Shown: piece by piece, positions 1 through 9,355 of the stretch
Layout: the number at the start of each line of letters is the position of its first letter
How positions within the stretch are numbered: position 1 is the first letter of the stretch
Assembly (NCBI GenBank): GCA_949545755.1
Contig: CATITK010000156.1
Coordinates: 1 to 45,467, forward strand
Reading direction: 5' to 3'
DNA from: Polaribacter sejongensis
GTDB lineage: Bacteria > Bacteroidota > Bacteroidia > Flavobacteriales > Flavobacteriaceae
DNA: 45,467 nt
Notes under the pieces: model-generated
Told to the model about the DNA's origin: nothing
The model's input: the letters and a program-made list of their open reading frames with translations, nothing else
The model's database searches: none
Position numbers and translations under genes: made by a program

Positions 1-996
1 GATACTTCTGGTAAATTCACCTACAAACCTGTTGATAAAAAAACAAACTATGTAAAACGTTGTGTGGGTATTGCTGGCGATTCTCTAGAAATGAAAAATG
101 GTTATTTCTATATCAATGGAAAAAAGAATGCGCTACCTGAAAGGGCAAAGTTACAATTTTATTATACTTATGAAGCAAAAAAAACAATAAGTCAGAGTAC
201 ATACCCTAAATTTTTAATAGGCAAACAACGAACTGGAGTTTACAAAATTTTAAGTGAATATTGGAATAATGAAAAAGTACAAAAAGCAATAAAAAAGAAT
301 GGGAATTTATCTAAAATTGGTGCTGATTCTTTATATACAGAGGTTGTTGGAGGTATAAACTCTAATTTTGCTCGAAAATTAAAAATGTTTTCTGTTGAGA
401 ACAAGATAAATATCAATTTAACGGAAGAAGAAGCAGCTCGTTTAGAAGAATACCCATTAGCTGTTTCTGTTAAAAAAATAAATCATGATATTGACAATGC
501 TATTTTTCCTCATGTAGAAAAATTGGGTTGGAGTCAAGATAACTTTGGTCCAATTTATATACCAAAGGCTGGAGCTACTGTCAAAATAGATTTAGAAACA
601 TTGCCTTTCTACAAGCAAATCATCGAAAATTATGAAAATAATGATTTACAAGTTGTTGGGGAAAACATCTATATTAATGGAGTAAAATCAGTTTTTTATA
701 CTTTTAAACAAGACTACTTTTATTTAATTGGAGACAACAGACACAGTTCGCTAGATGGTCGTTACTGGGGTTATGTTCCTTTTGATCATGTTTTAGGAAA
801 ACCTGTATTAGTTTGGTTTAGTTGGAATCCGAATGCCGAAGGTTTTGGAGCTAAATTAAAATCAATTCGTTGGGACAGAATGTTTACAACCGTCCATGGT
901 GAAGGAAAACCTTTTTCTTTCAGATACTTCGTTTTAGCATTCATAGGAATGTATTTTGTTTATAGTATTTATAGAAAAAGAAAAGTGAAAAAATAA
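1..996 (+). CDS. lepB: Signal peptidase I, 3' part (5' end outside window)
   Basis: Membrane-anchored serine peptidase that removes signal peptides from exported proteins. The reading frame is open from base 1, so the gene begins upstream. Visible are the box with the catalytic lysine (YVKRCVGIAGDS, lysine codon 55-57) and the distal box GDNRHSSLDGRYWG near 730-770. About 200 residues separate them, the long insertion typical of Bacteroidota enzymes and much longer than in E. coli LepB. The protein ends with one hydrophobic segment (FVLAFIGMYFVYSIY) and a lysine-rich tail, so it has a C-terminal membrane anchor. The catalytic serine is in the missing N-terminal part. Any start inside the window, such as GTG 64, would cut off the catalytic lysine and is wrong. 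Confidence 0.95.
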   Translation, partial: DTSGKFTYKPVDKKTNYVKRCVGIAGDSLEMKNGYFYINGKKNALPERAKLQFYYTYEAKKTISQSTYPKFLIGKQRTGVYKILSEYWNNEKVQKAIKKNGNLSKIGADSLYTEVVGGINSNFARKLKMFSVENKININLTEEEAARLEEYPLAVSVKKINHDIDNAIFPHVEKLGWSQDNFGPIYIPKAGATVKIDLETLPFYKQIIENYENNDLQVVGENIYINGVKSVFYTFKQDYFYLIGDNRHSSLDGRYWGYVPFDHVLGKPVLVWFSWNPNAEGFGAKLKSIRWDRMFTTVHGEGKPFSFRYFVLAFIGMYFVYSIYRKRKVKK

Positions 997-1044
997 TTTT
1001 AGCAGCAGTTTAAAATTGAAACTAAAAAGGGTTCATTAAAACAT

Positions 1045-1647
1045 ATGTCATTATTTATACCCACTTACTTCTCTCCTATTTCTCAATATTCTGAAATTGT
1101 AAAATCTAATTCAGTTGTTTTTGAAATGGAAGATAATTTTCAGAAACAAAGCTATAGAAATAGATGCTACATCTATAATTCTAACGGAAAACAGTTATTA
1201 AACATTCCTGTAAAAGATAAATACAAAGGAAGTTCTCAACGAAAAAAAACAAAAGATTTATTGGTTGACAACGATGCTCTTTGGCAAGATCATCATTTAA
1301 AATCTTTACAAACAGCTTATAGAACTTCCCCTTTTTACGAGTTTTACGAAGATGATTTACTTTCTATTTTCACAAAAAAATATACTTTTATTCAAGATGT
1401 AAACATCGATACTTTTTTATTTATTTCTGATGCATTACAAATATCCCAGCAATATTCTAAAACGGGAGAGTATATCGTAAAAACTACTGAAAAAGATTTA
1501 AGAGAACTTTCAGATGTAAAAAAACAACCTCAAAAACTAGTAGATAACTACGTACAAATGTTTGATGACAAGCATGGTTTTATTCCTGATTTATCAATTT
1601 TAGACTTACTTTTTATGGAAGGTCCAAACGCAATTAGTTTCTTGTGA
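1045..1647 (+). CDS. WbqC-like family protein
   Basis: A 200-residue protein matching the WbqC family (PF08889) by its start (SLFIPTYFSPISQYSEI), the NRCYIYNSNGKQLLNIPV segment and the DHHLKSLQTAYRTSPFYEFY stretch. The family occurs in some O-antigen clusters and widely in Bacteroidota, and no biochemical role is firmly established. There is no signal peptide or membrane segment, so it should be cytoplasmic. It starts 48 bases after lepB and overlaps the next gene by 4 bases (GTGA), so lepB, this gene and the DUF6122 gene probably form one transcript. Confidence 0.85.
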   Translation: MSLFIPTYFSPISQYSEIVKSNSVVFEMEDNFQKQSYRNRCYIYNSNGKQLLNIPVKDKYKGSSQRKKTKDLLVDNDALWQDHHLKSLQTAYRTSPFYEFYEDDLLSIFTKKYTFIQDVNIDTFLFISDALQISQQYSKTGEYIVKTTEKDLRELSDVKKQPQKLVDNYVQMFDDKHGFIPDLSILDLLFMEGPNAISFL

Positions 1648-1952
1648 ATTTAGCATTCATAATACATTACGGGTTACATTTTGTAGCACCACTTTTTATA
1701 GCCTACTTTTTGTTTAAGAAAAACTGGAAAATTACTTACTTAATTTTCATCTGCTCGATGTTAGTAGATTTAGATCATTTACTAGCGACCCCTATTTTTG
1801 ACAAAAACAGATGTAGCATCAACTTTCACCCCTTGCATTCCTATATTGCAATTAGCTTTTATGGTATTGGTTTATTTTTTAAGAAAACAAGAATCTTATG
1901 TATTGCATTAATATTCCACATGCTAACAGACGCTATAGATTGCTATCTATAA
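1644..1952 (+). CDS. Small DUF6122-type integral membrane protein
   Basis: A 102-residue protein that is almost entirely membrane-embedded, with about four hydrophobic helices. It starts at GTG 1644, overlapping the TGA of the WbqC gene, which suggests translational coupling. It carries polar clusters at helix ends: DLDHLLATPIFD, CSINFHPLHSY and FHMLTDAIDC. The spacing of Asp and His recalls the YdjM family of membrane-bound metal-dependent hydrolases, but a catalytic role is only inference. The stop overlaps the 3' end of the convergent flippase gene by 10 bases. Confidence 0.7.
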   Translation: MNLAFIIHYGLHFVAPLFIAYFLFKKNWKITYLIFICSMLVDLDHLLATPIFDKNRCSINFHPLHSYIAISFYGIGLFFKKTRILCIALIFHMLTDAIDCYL

Positions 1953-3433
1953 TATTTCTTTAAAAGTAAATCAAACTCTTTAGAAATATTAAGTTTTAGT
2001 ACTAAAAAAACATATAGAACAGTAATCATTACACTTTTTAAAGCGATGTTAATTATTGGAGTGATACTAAATTTCAATATTTCTATTTCTGGAAACGTAA
2101 AGTTCCAAAAGTAAAAAGAATAAAACAAAATGAGAATAATTAAAATCAATCTCCATGATTTATTTGTAAAAGGTGTAATTGCAAATTTATGATGTACAAA
2201 CCATAACTTAATTGTATTAAACACTAAAATTGTTAGTAAGGTTGCAATTGCTAAGCCATTAGTACCCAATTCTAAATTAAAATAGAAGAGCTTATTTAAA
2301 AAGTATACAGAAACAGACATCCCTATAGCAAGTGGCAATACCACTCTATAAAATTTAGAGTTATTTATGATTGCACCATTACTTCCTAAAAGCATGGTAT
2401 ATAATTTGGCTAAAGAAATCATTAGAACTACATATTCACCACCAGCATAACCTTTTTCTGGCATTAATTTAAAAAGTTCACTTACACCACAATTAACTAA
2501 CAGAAAAAATAAACCACCAACTAAAAGTAGATTTATAGAACTTTTCTTGTATAAGTTTTCAACTTCTGTTGTATTAAATTCATTTAAAGATTTAGATGTT
2601 AATGGTTGTAAAATTTGGGTCATTGCTCTGCTTGGTGCTTCTATAAAAGAACCTATAAAAACAGCAACAGAATAATAAGCTGCTTTTTCTATGGTATCTT
2701 TTCCAGGAATCATAACTTTATCAATATCTAATAAAATAGCACCTGCACTTCCTGCTAAAATAATATATCCTGAATATTTAATAACCTCTAAAATATTATT
2801 TGGCAACTTAAAATGAAACTTCGGGAAATAAATAGAAAAGGCATAAAACATCATTACAAGAGCTCTAATAACATATGCTATACTTAAATATAAGATAAAT
2901 TCTGATTTTGTTATGAAATCAAAAAGAACAGCTAAAAGTAAAATCATTACCACAACTCTATTCCAAAGTTCTTTTAAAATATTTCCAAAAACAGTTTGGA
3001 GTTGTACTTTTGTCCAAGAATAGAAAAGTTCAAAATAAGCGCATGCAATCGCTATTAAATAAATAGAAAACGTATAACTTTCTATAATCTGATTCTCTTC
3101 AGTTACCTTACTCATAATCCATGTATGAGCATTATCCCAAAAAAAACCTAAAGGGACTGCGATTAATAATGGTAAAAATATAACCGAAGAAAGAAACGTA
3201 TCTTTTTCTTCTTTTGTTTCATAAGACGAGAAATATTTTACAATAGTATATTGAACTCCGAATGCAGTAAATGGCATAATCAAATTAGAAGCAGATAAAA
3301 GAATTGTAACCATTCCATAAAATTCTGATTCCAAAACTCTGGGATAAAAAACAATCGTATTTATTCCGCCGATTAAGAATGCACCATAAATAATAATCGT
3401 ATTTCTAAAAGACTGTTTTAATACAATTCCCAT
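1943..3433 (-). CDS. Wzx/MATE-like polysaccharide flippase
   Basis: A 496-residue membrane protein with about 12-14 hydrophobic segments and short loops, the layout of MOP-superfamily lipid-linked oligosaccharide flippases. The N-terminus (SFRNTIIIYGAFLIGGINTIVFYPRVL) and the central DIDKVMIPG segment are typical of the flavobacterial oligosaccharide flippase group. It probably moves an undecaprenyl-linked glycan across the inner membrane. It is the last gene of the minus-strand operon and starts one base after the upstream glycosyltransferase stop. The substrate cannot be read from the sequence. Confidence 0.88.
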   Translation of the reverse strand: MGIVLKQSFRNTIIIYGAFLIGGINTIVFYPRVLESEFYGMVTILLSASNLIMPFTAFGVQYTIVKYFSSYETKEEKDTFLSSVIFLPLLIAVPLGFFWDNAHTWIMSKVTEENQIIESYTFSIYLIAIACAYFELFYSWTKVQLQTVFGNILKELWNRVVVMILLLAVLFDFITKSEFILYLSIAYVIRALVMMFYAFSIYFPKFHFKLPNNILEVIKYSGYIILAGSAGAILLDIDKVMIPGKDTIEKAAYYSVAVFIGSFIEAPSRAMTQILQPLTSKSLNEFNTTEVENLYKKSSINLLLVGGLFFLLVNCGVSELFKLMPEKGYAGGEYVVLMISLAKLYTMLLGSNGAIINNSKFYRVVLPLAIGMSVSVYFLNKLFYFNLELGTNGLAIATLLTILVFNTIKLWFVHHKFAITPFTNKSWRLILIILILFYSFYFWNFTFPEIEILKFSITPIINIALKSVMITVLYVFLVLKLNISKEFDLLLKKYYR

Positions 3434-3434
3434 A

Positions 3435-4700
3435 TTACGAATGTAGACTTTTAATAATAAATGTCAATTTTTTAGTTAAATGCTTTCTATGATATTTTTC
3501 TATGTTTTTAGAATTCACTTCTAAGTTTCCTTGTTTATATTGATGATATAACCGTACTATTTCTGATGATAATTTCTCTTCGTTATCAAACCCAACAACA
3601 ACTCCGGCATTCGTCTCTTTTAAAATTGCTGCTAAATCTCCTTGTTCTGAACCAATTGCCAAAATAGGTCTTTTTGCTGTTAAATACTCAAATATTTTAC
3701 CTGTTAAAATTCCTTTTGACTTTTCTACATTAGGAATTAACAATAATAAAACCTGTGCTTTTTTCTGATATTCAATTGCTTTTTGATGATTCACATAACC
3801 AACAAAATTTACATTATCCATTAATTGATGATTGATTACCTCAGTTTCAATTTCATTAGAAATATCACCAATAAAATTGAGTTTTAACTCTTTTTTAAAA
3901 TTTTCATTCTGAGAACAAAGTTCTTTTAAAACTTTAAATAAAATTGTTGGATTACTTTGTTTAGGCAATAAACCAATATAAGAAATCGTGAATTTGTGAT
4001 CTAATTCTATTCTATTCTTCGTTAAAACTTCATCATCAAAACCATTGGTTATTACTTCTACTCTACTTGCAGTTTTAGCGAATTCTTCTTTTAACGAATT
4101 ACTAACAGTTAATACACAATCTGCATTTTTTAAAACAGCTTCTTCTAATTTTTTATTCTTATTTTTAGCAAATGAAAGCTGATTAAAATCTTTATTATAA
4201 TATAAATCTGACCATGGATCTCTTAAATCTGCAATCCATTTTATATTATTTTTCTGATGTAATTTTTGCGCAATTAAATGCATACTATGAGGTGGACCTG
4301 TAGAAATAATAGTATCAATCTTATTTGAATTTAAATACGTTTGCAAATACCTTATAGATGATTTTACCCAAAATACTTTTGGATCAGGAATAAATAAATT
4401 TCCGCGTATAAAAGACAAAAAACGACTTTTACTCAAATTTGAAAACCCATTTTTCTGTGGTTTATTTTTCTTCCAAAAAAGAAGGTTTAAAGGCTCCCAA
4501 ATAGGTTGTTTTAAAACTTCAATGTTTGTTGGCACTTCATTAATTAACGTTTTATCTTCTCTAGGATAAGTAATATTATCAACTGTATACACAACAGGTT
4601 CTATTCCGAATTCTTGTAAGTATTTTACAAACTTCAACCAACGTTGAACTCCAGATCCGCCTGCAGGTGGCCAATAATATGTAATTATTAATACTTTCAA
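3435..4700 (-). CDS. Glycosyltransferase family 4 (WcaI-like)
   Basis: A 421-residue cytoplasmic GT-B enzyme. The N-terminal domain begins KVLIITYYWPPAGGSGVQRW, the glycine-rich acceptor-side loop of GT4 enzymes. The C-terminal nucleotide-sugar half has FTISYIGLLPKQ, then KSKGILTGKIFEYLTAKRPI with the conserved Glu. It starts inside the last 4 bases of the preceding glycosyltransferase gene and ends 1 base before the flippase start, so the three are translationally linked. It likely adds one sugar to a surface glycan or glycolipid. Donor and acceptor are unknown. Confidence 0.9.
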   Translation of the reverse strand: MKVLIITYYWPPAGGSGVQRWLKFVKYLQEFGIEPVVYTVDNITYPREDKTLINEVPTNIEVLKQPIWEPLNLLFWKKNKPQKNGFSNLSKSRFLSFIRGNLFIPDPKVFWVKSSIRYLQTYLNSNKIDTIISTGPPHSMHLIAQKLHQKNNIKWIADLRDPWSDLYYNKDFNQLSFAKNKNKKLEEAVLKNADCVLTVSNSLKEEFAKTASRVEVITNGFDDEVLTKNRIELDHKFTISYIGLLPKQSNPTILFKVLKELCSQNENFKKELKLNFIGDISNEIETEVINHQLMDNVNFVGYVNHQKAIEYQKKAQVLLLLIPNVEKSKGILTGKIFEYLTAKRPILAIGSEQGDLAAILKETNAGVVVGFDNEEKLSSEIVRLYHQYKQGNLEVNSKNIEKYHRKHLTKKLTFIIKSLHS

Positions 4701-5887
4701 GATGATAAATTATTGTATAAATATAGTAGTTCTTTTGAGGTTTGTTCCCAAGAAAATTTTTTTTGTATAAATAGTTTTCCATTTTGCCCCAATTCATTCC
4801 TTAGAGCTTCACTCTTGTAGAGTGTTAGTATTTTTTCAGAAAAATCAGCTACATCTCTATCTTTATGAACGAGACCCGTATTATTCTTTTCTACCAATTT
4901 TCTTTGAGCAATCGCATCGCTTACTAAAAGCGGTCTTGCTAAACTCATATATTGAAAAATTTTATTAGCATAGGCAACATCATGTTGTAAATTTCTATGC
5001 AATGGAGAAATACAAATAGTACTTGAAATAATATAAGATTGAAACAATGAAACATTTTTCCAACCTTCAAAATCAACAAAACTTTCTAATTTTAAATCGA
5101 CAACTTGTTGCTTCAAAACTACGTCTGTAGTATTTTTTCCAACAATCACAAGTTTAATATTCGGAATCTTTTCTTTTAAAGAAGTTACTGCATCAATTGC
5201 AGTTTGTAAACCTCTTCTTAAGTGTGTATCCCCTAAATACAAAACAACGAACTTATCTTTATATCTTCTTATAATAGACTGATCTATATTATAATCCTTA
5301 TAAAATGATTCTCTAATTGTATTAGGCACTAAAACTAACTTTTCTTTTGAAGAAGGGATTCTTTCTTCTATATTTTTAAGAAATTCTGGAGAAACAGCAA
5401 TAACTTTATTTGCTTTATTAATAAATTCTTCTTCCTTTTTTTTCCATTTTTTTGGTGAAATGATATACTTTCCTGGAAATTTCTGTAAATGAGGGTACAA
5501 CTTCATCACTTCTGGCATATTATCATGTAAATCTAAAACTACTGGTAATTTAAGTTTTTTATTTGCTCTAAAAACTGCTTCAGCAATTCTAATATCATGA
5601 ATATGAATTGACTCAATATTGGTTTTTTCTATAAATTTAGAAACCTTATTTCCCATTAAAAAAGAATAAAAAGGTATTGTATAAGCTAAAGCTGATAATT
5701 TATATTCTAATTTATTAGAAAAATATCTTTTTACTTGAATTCCATTAATAGTTTCAAACTTCTTTTGGTTTCCATAAGTTAAACAAAAAAGAAAAACTTT
5801 ATGCCCAGCTTCAACTAAAGAAATTGCTTCATTCTCCACTCTTGGATCTGGAGGGAATTCAGCATCTAAAATCATCCCTATTCTCAT
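4697..5887 (-). CDS. Glycosyltransferase family 4
   Basis: A 396-residue GT-B enzyme of family 4. The N-terminal half opens with MRIGMILDAEFPPDPRVENEA and includes HIHDIRIAEAVF. The C-terminal half carries VVLYLGDTHLRRGLQTAIDA and HDVAYANKIFQYMSLARPLL, the usual EX7E-type donor region, though the first Glu is replaced in this read. It overlaps both neighbours by 4 bases: the methyltransferase stop upstream and the next glycosyltransferase start downstream. It is probably the second sugar-adding step of the same surface glycan. The sugar is unknown. Confidence 0.9.
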   Translation of the reverse strand: MRIGMILDAEFPPDPRVENEAISLVEAGHKVFLFCLTYGNQKKFETINGIQVKRYFSNKLEYKLSALAYTIPFYSFLMGNKVSKFIEKTNIESIHIHDIRIAEAVFRANKKLKLPVVLDLHDNMPEVMKLYPHLQKFPGKYIISPKKWKKKEEEFINKANKVIAVSPEFLKNIEERIPSSKEKLVLVPNTIRESFYKDYNIDQSIIRRYKDKFVVLYLGDTHLRRGLQTAIDAVTSLKEKIPNIKLVIVGKNTTDVVLKQQVVDLKLESFVDFEGWKNVSLFQSYIISSTICISPLHRNLQHDVAYANKIFQYMSLARPLLVSDAIAQRKLVEKNNTGLVHKDRDVADFSEKILTLYKSEALRNELGQNGKLFIQKKFSWEQTSKELLYLYNNLSS

Positions 5888-6408
5888 TTTATATTTTTCT
5901 CAGCATAAACGGCGTAGTACCTTGGGATAAATTTTCTTAAAATTGGTCTAAATCCTATTTTAGTGGTTGGACTAGTCCATTTTTCTTTTTCCTGAATTTG
6001 CCAACCAGATTTTTCTAAAAGCCAATCAAATTGCCAATCTTCAAACTCATGATAATGCCTATCCCACATATCAGTTTTACTTCTATAAGCTTTAGCAAAC
6101 CATAAATCTAAAGGGATTGTAGTAACCAACTTTGTAGTTTCAATTTCTCTTAAAACATTAAGAGGAGCTAATAAATGTTCAAAAATTTCAAATGCAGTAA
6201 CAGCATCTACTTTGTGTTTTTTTACAATTTCTGGTAACAAATCTAAATCTTCGCCTTCTGTATTAATTACTATATATCCATTTTGTTCCATAATTTCAGA
6301 GAAAGGATTTCTAGTACCTAAATCTAAAACAGTTGCTGGACTTGGTACAACTTTTTTCAAGAAAGCTAATGTATGCTCGTATCTTTTTAAATGAGGTATA
6401 TTATACAT
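5884..6408 (-). CDS. SAM-dependent methyltransferase, class I
   Basis: A 174-residue protein with the Rossmann methyltransferase core: motif I is VLDLGTRNPFSEIM at about residues 28-41, an acidic strand end follows (INTEGEDLDL), and the post-motif AVTAFEIFEHL resembles Methyltransf_11 and sugar-methylating enzymes. It lies second in the operon, 20 bases after the yfhO-like gene and overlapping the next glycosyltransferase by 4 bases. It may methylate a sugar of the glycan made by this operon, which is inferred from context only. Confidence 0.8.
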   Translation of the reverse strand: MYNIPHLKRYEHTLAFLKKVVPSPATVLDLGTRNPFSEIMEQNGYIVINTEGEDLDLLPEIVKKHKVDAVTAFEIFEHLLAPLNVLREIETTKLVTTIPLDLWFAKAYRSKTDMWDRHYHEFEDWQFDWLLEKSGWQIQEKEKWTSPTTKIGFRPILRKFIPRYYAVYAEKNIK

Positions 6409-6410
6409 TT

Positions 6411-6430
6411 ATTATTATTTATTATTATTT
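6411..6430. repeat. Two direct copies of a 10-bp AT repeat
   Basis: ATTATTATTT occurs twice in tandem between the yfhO-like stop and the methyltransferase start, and the second copy runs into the TAA stop of the yfhO-like gene. It may be slippage-prone and change the length of this intergenic link, but it is short and low in complexity. Confidence 0.6.
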
Positions 6431-8846
6431 ATTTTTTCTCATAAAAAAACCATCCAACAGGAATAAGCAACAGAAACAGGTACGAAACTAAAGAAATAAC
6501 TTTTCCTTGCTCAATTATTTTTGGCTCAAATTTGAATTCAATTTTATGGTTTCCTGCTGGAATTATCATACCACGTAACACATAATTCACTCTAAAATGT
6601 GGTGTTAATTTTCCATCAACATACCCATTCCAACCATCTTTATAATAAATTTCAGAAAACACAGTAAATTGTTCTTTTTCTGTTTTAGATTGATATGTTA
6701 ACGTTGTAACATCGTACTTTAAAAGCTTAATTGTTGCTGTAGAATCTTTCTTACTAACAGGAATTCCTGTTGCTTTAAACCTACTACCAAATTCATAATT
6801 ATTAAAAACAGCTACATTTTTAGTATCTATACTATCTAAAGCCTGTATTTCTTGGTTAGCAGAATTCACAAGTTTTACATTCTCTACAAACCAAACATTT
6901 CCATTTGCATCTGAGTTTTCTTGTGCTTGAGGGTTTCCTTTATCATCTGGAACAATAAAATACTTGGTGTTTAGCATGTTTAAAACCTGCATATTATTTT
7001 TTGAAATCTGATATTCAAAAAGCTCTTGGTAACGCATCATTTTTGCTGCATGATAACCACCAATTGATTGATGAAAATAAGAGGTACTTCCATCATTCAT
7101 CGGATTTACAGTAAAATTAGCTACTCTAAAATGTGCTTTATCTTGTAAGATTATTTTATCTGCTACAGAAGCTGTAAATGGTTTTTCTATCTTTCTTGCT
7201 ATTTTAAAATCGTCTTGATCTACGTATTTTTTGTCCACAGAAATTAAATCAAACAACACAAAAACGGTAAGTATACCAATAGCAACGCCTTGTTTTAATT
7301 TATCTTTTAACAACAGCCATAAAACCCCTCCTGAAACGAACATTAAAAATAAAGAACGTAGAGAATCCATTAATAAAATCGATTTTCTATCTGCAATTAT
7401 TGCATCTACCAAGCCTGGCAACTGGCTGTATTGTGAATCTCTTAATCCTTCAAAAGTTGAAAATGCATGTGCTAATAAAAACCCAGCAACAATGAATCCT
7501 CCAAAAATGCTAAGTGCCTTTTTTAAAGCGTCCTGTTTTTCATCCGAAGAAACCCTTGACGAAAAGAACTCTTTTAACCCTAAAATAGCTAAAATAGGAA
7601 CACATAATTCTGCAATAACTTGTATGGAAGAAACTGCTCTAAACTTATTATAAAGAGGAATATAATCAATGAAGAAATTGGTTAAAACATCAAAATTTCT
7701 TCCCCAACTCATTAAAACTGAAAAAACTGTTGCGGTTACTAACCATTGCTTTAAACGTCCTTTTACTAAGATTATTCCTAAAAAAAATAGAAAGAAGATG
7801 ACGGCACCAATATAAGCAGGTGCTTCAACGATATTTTGATCCCCCCAATAGGTTAACGCTTGTTTTGAATACTCTTTAGCAACTTTTCTCCCTGCTCTGG
7901 CTTCTATTGTTTTATAAAAATTAGAATCTTCCGGCAATTCTTCAACGGTTCCTCCCCCCATAAAACGAGGGATAAACAGATTAAAAGTTTCTAATTTCGC
8001 ATAACTATATTCTGTGATATAAGACTTATCTAGCCCTTTTGAAACTTCTTTCTCAGTGCCATCATAATTTATGGTCAACTCCGATCTACTTCTGGTACTT
8101 TGATCTGCATACTCTTTCATGGCCATTAAACGAGAAGAATTGGCACCAATTCCTAATAAAACTGCTACAATAATTACACTACTTTGTTTTACAAAAACGG
8201 GAAGTATCTTTTCTCTAATTGCATGAATAAATTCTACGATTCCTAAGACTAATAAACAAAATCCAAGATAATAGGTCATCTGTGGATGATTTGTGTGAAT
8301 TTCTAGGGCCATGGCAACACCTGTCACTAAAAAACCAAGTATATATCTTTTCTGAAAAACCCATAAAACTCCAGCTAAGACCAAAGGCATGTAGGCAATT
8401 GCATGTGCTTTTGAATTGTGTCCTGCTCCAAAAATTATAATTAAATATGTTGAAAAACCAAAGGCGAGAGCTCCTAAAATAGCCAATCTCCAATTGACTT
8501 TTAAAGCCATCATCAATACAAAAAAACTTAAAAAATATAAAAAGGTATAATCTGCTGGTCTTGGTAAAAAACGTAAAGTCCGATCTAAAACTCTTACAAA
8601 ATCATTCGGATAATAAGCACTTATTTGATATGCAGGCATTCCACAAAAAGAAGCACCTGTCCAGTATGGTTCGGCATCTTTATCCAACCTAAAGTCATTA
8701 ATCTCTTTTACCATTCCTCTAAATTGAGTGATATCAGACTGATTTAATTTTTGTCCTTTTAAAAGTGGATGAAAATATAGGATGGATGCCAACGTAAAAA
8801 TCACGATGGCAACAATATATGGTATCACTTTATTAGAAATCTTCAA
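6429..8846 (-). CDS. YfhO family multi-spanning membrane protein
   Basis: An 805-residue protein of the YfhO family (PF09586), resembling GT-C glycosyltransferases. It has about 12 hydrophobic helices in the first two thirds, a large soluble domain at about residues 560-770 (GYHAAKMMRYQELF, WNGYVDGKLTPHFRVNY) and a final helix. Bacillus YfhO is linked to lipoteichoic-acid glycosylation; in flavobacteria the substrate is unknown. The start is TTG (8844-8846): an in-frame TAA lies at 8862-8864 and the next ATG is about 45 codons in, past the first membrane helix. It heads the five-gene operon running to 1943, so a role in extracytoplasmic sugar transfer fits. Confidence 0.88.
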   Translation of the reverse strand: MKISNKVIPYIVAIVIFTLASILYFHPLLKGQKLNQSDITQFRGMVKEINDFRLDKDAEPYWTGASFCGMPAYQISAYYPNDFVRVLDRTLRFLPRPADYTFLYFLSFFVLMMALKVNWRLAILGALAFGFSTYLIIIFGAGHNSKAHAIAYMPLVLAGVLWVFQKRYILGFLVTGVAMALEIHTNHPQMTYYLGFCLLVLGIVEFIHAIREKILPVFVKQSSVIIVAVLLGIGANSSRLMAMKEYADQSTRSRSELTINYDGTEKEVSKGLDKSYITEYSYAKLETFNLFIPRFMGGGTVEELPEDSNFYKTIEARAGRKVAKEYSKQALTYWGDQNIVEAPAYIGAVIFFLFFLGIILVKGRLKQWLVTATVFSVLMSWGRNFDVLTNFFIDYIPLYNKFRAVSSIQVIAELCVPILAILGLKEFFSSRVSSDEKQDALKKALSIFGGFIVAGFLLAHAFSTFEGLRDSQYSQLPGLVDAIIADRKSILLMDSLRSLFLMFVSGGVLWLLLKDKLKQGVAIGILTVFVLFDLISVDKKYVDQDDFKIARKIEKPFTASVADKIILQDKAHFRVANFTVNPMNDGSTSYFHQSIGGYHAAKMMRYQELFEYQISKNNMQVLNMLNTKYFIVPDDKGNPQAQENSDANGNVWFVENVKLVNSANQEIQALDSIDTKNVAVFNNYEFGSRFKATGIPVSKKDSTATIKLLKYDVTTLTYQSKTEKEQFTVFSEIYYKDGWNGYVDGKLTPHFRVNYVLRGMIIPAGNHKIEFKFEPKIIEQGKVISLVSYLFLLLIPVGWFFYEKK

Positions 8847-8911
8847 ACGAATACTTTTTAATTAATAGTGTGAATCATTAAATTTTACAATTAAAACGAG
8901 CGTACTCCCAA

Positions 8912-9166
8912 TCAATCAACTTCTTCAAAATCTACATAATCCCCAACAGAGTCTTTACTTTGTTGTTTATTATTCGGCTTTTTATCTATGACCGTTTCTC
9001 CTTCTGACACCCTGTTCTTTTTTTGGTGACTTCCATATTGTTGTTCCGCCTTCTTTTTGATTGTTTCTGCAGCCTTTTTTATCAAAAAAGGTGCAAACAG
9101 TCGTGCTAAAAACTTAAAAGCATAGTAAAATAGTAATATAAAAAATATCGTTTTCAGTAAACCCAT
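8912..9166 (-). CDS. DUF4834-type small membrane protein
   Basis: An 84-residue protein with one N-terminal hydrophobic helix (LLKTIFFILLFYYAFKFLARLF), then a basic and finally acidic, charged tail (KKKAEQQYGS, ending VDFEEVD). This matches the DUF4834 family of Bacteroidota. The function is unknown. It lies 65 bases upstream of the yfhO-like gene on the same strand, so cotranscription is possible but not certain. Confidence 0.8.
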   Translation of the reverse strand: MGLLKTIFFILLFYYAFKFLARLFAPFLIKKAAETIKKKAEQQYGSHQKKNRVSEGETVIDKKPNNKQQSKDSVGDYVDFEEVD

Positions 9167-9305
9167 TTAAATTTGTATTTCTAAGTATATAAAAAATATA
9201 AATCAAAAATAACAATTTGAAGACAATTGTAGCGTTAACAATGCTATAAAAATTTCACAAACTCAAAAAAGTATAAATTGCGCTTAAAAAATAGCATTTT
9301 TAACC

Positions 9306-9313
9306 TATGTTTG
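9306..9313 (+). promoter_or_regulatory. Putative -7 box of the outer-membrane protein gene
   Basis: TATGTTTG matches the Bacteroidota -7 consensus TAnnTTTG and lies 42 bases before the ATG at 9356. The nearest upstream TTG (9278-9280) is 25 bases away, slightly beyond the usual 17-23. A short inverted repeat (TGTGT 9312-9316, ACACA 9323-9327) overlaps its downstream edge. Confidence 0.4.
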
Positions 9314-9355
9314 TGTTCGTCGACACATACTCCTTATAATATTATATTGTAATTT

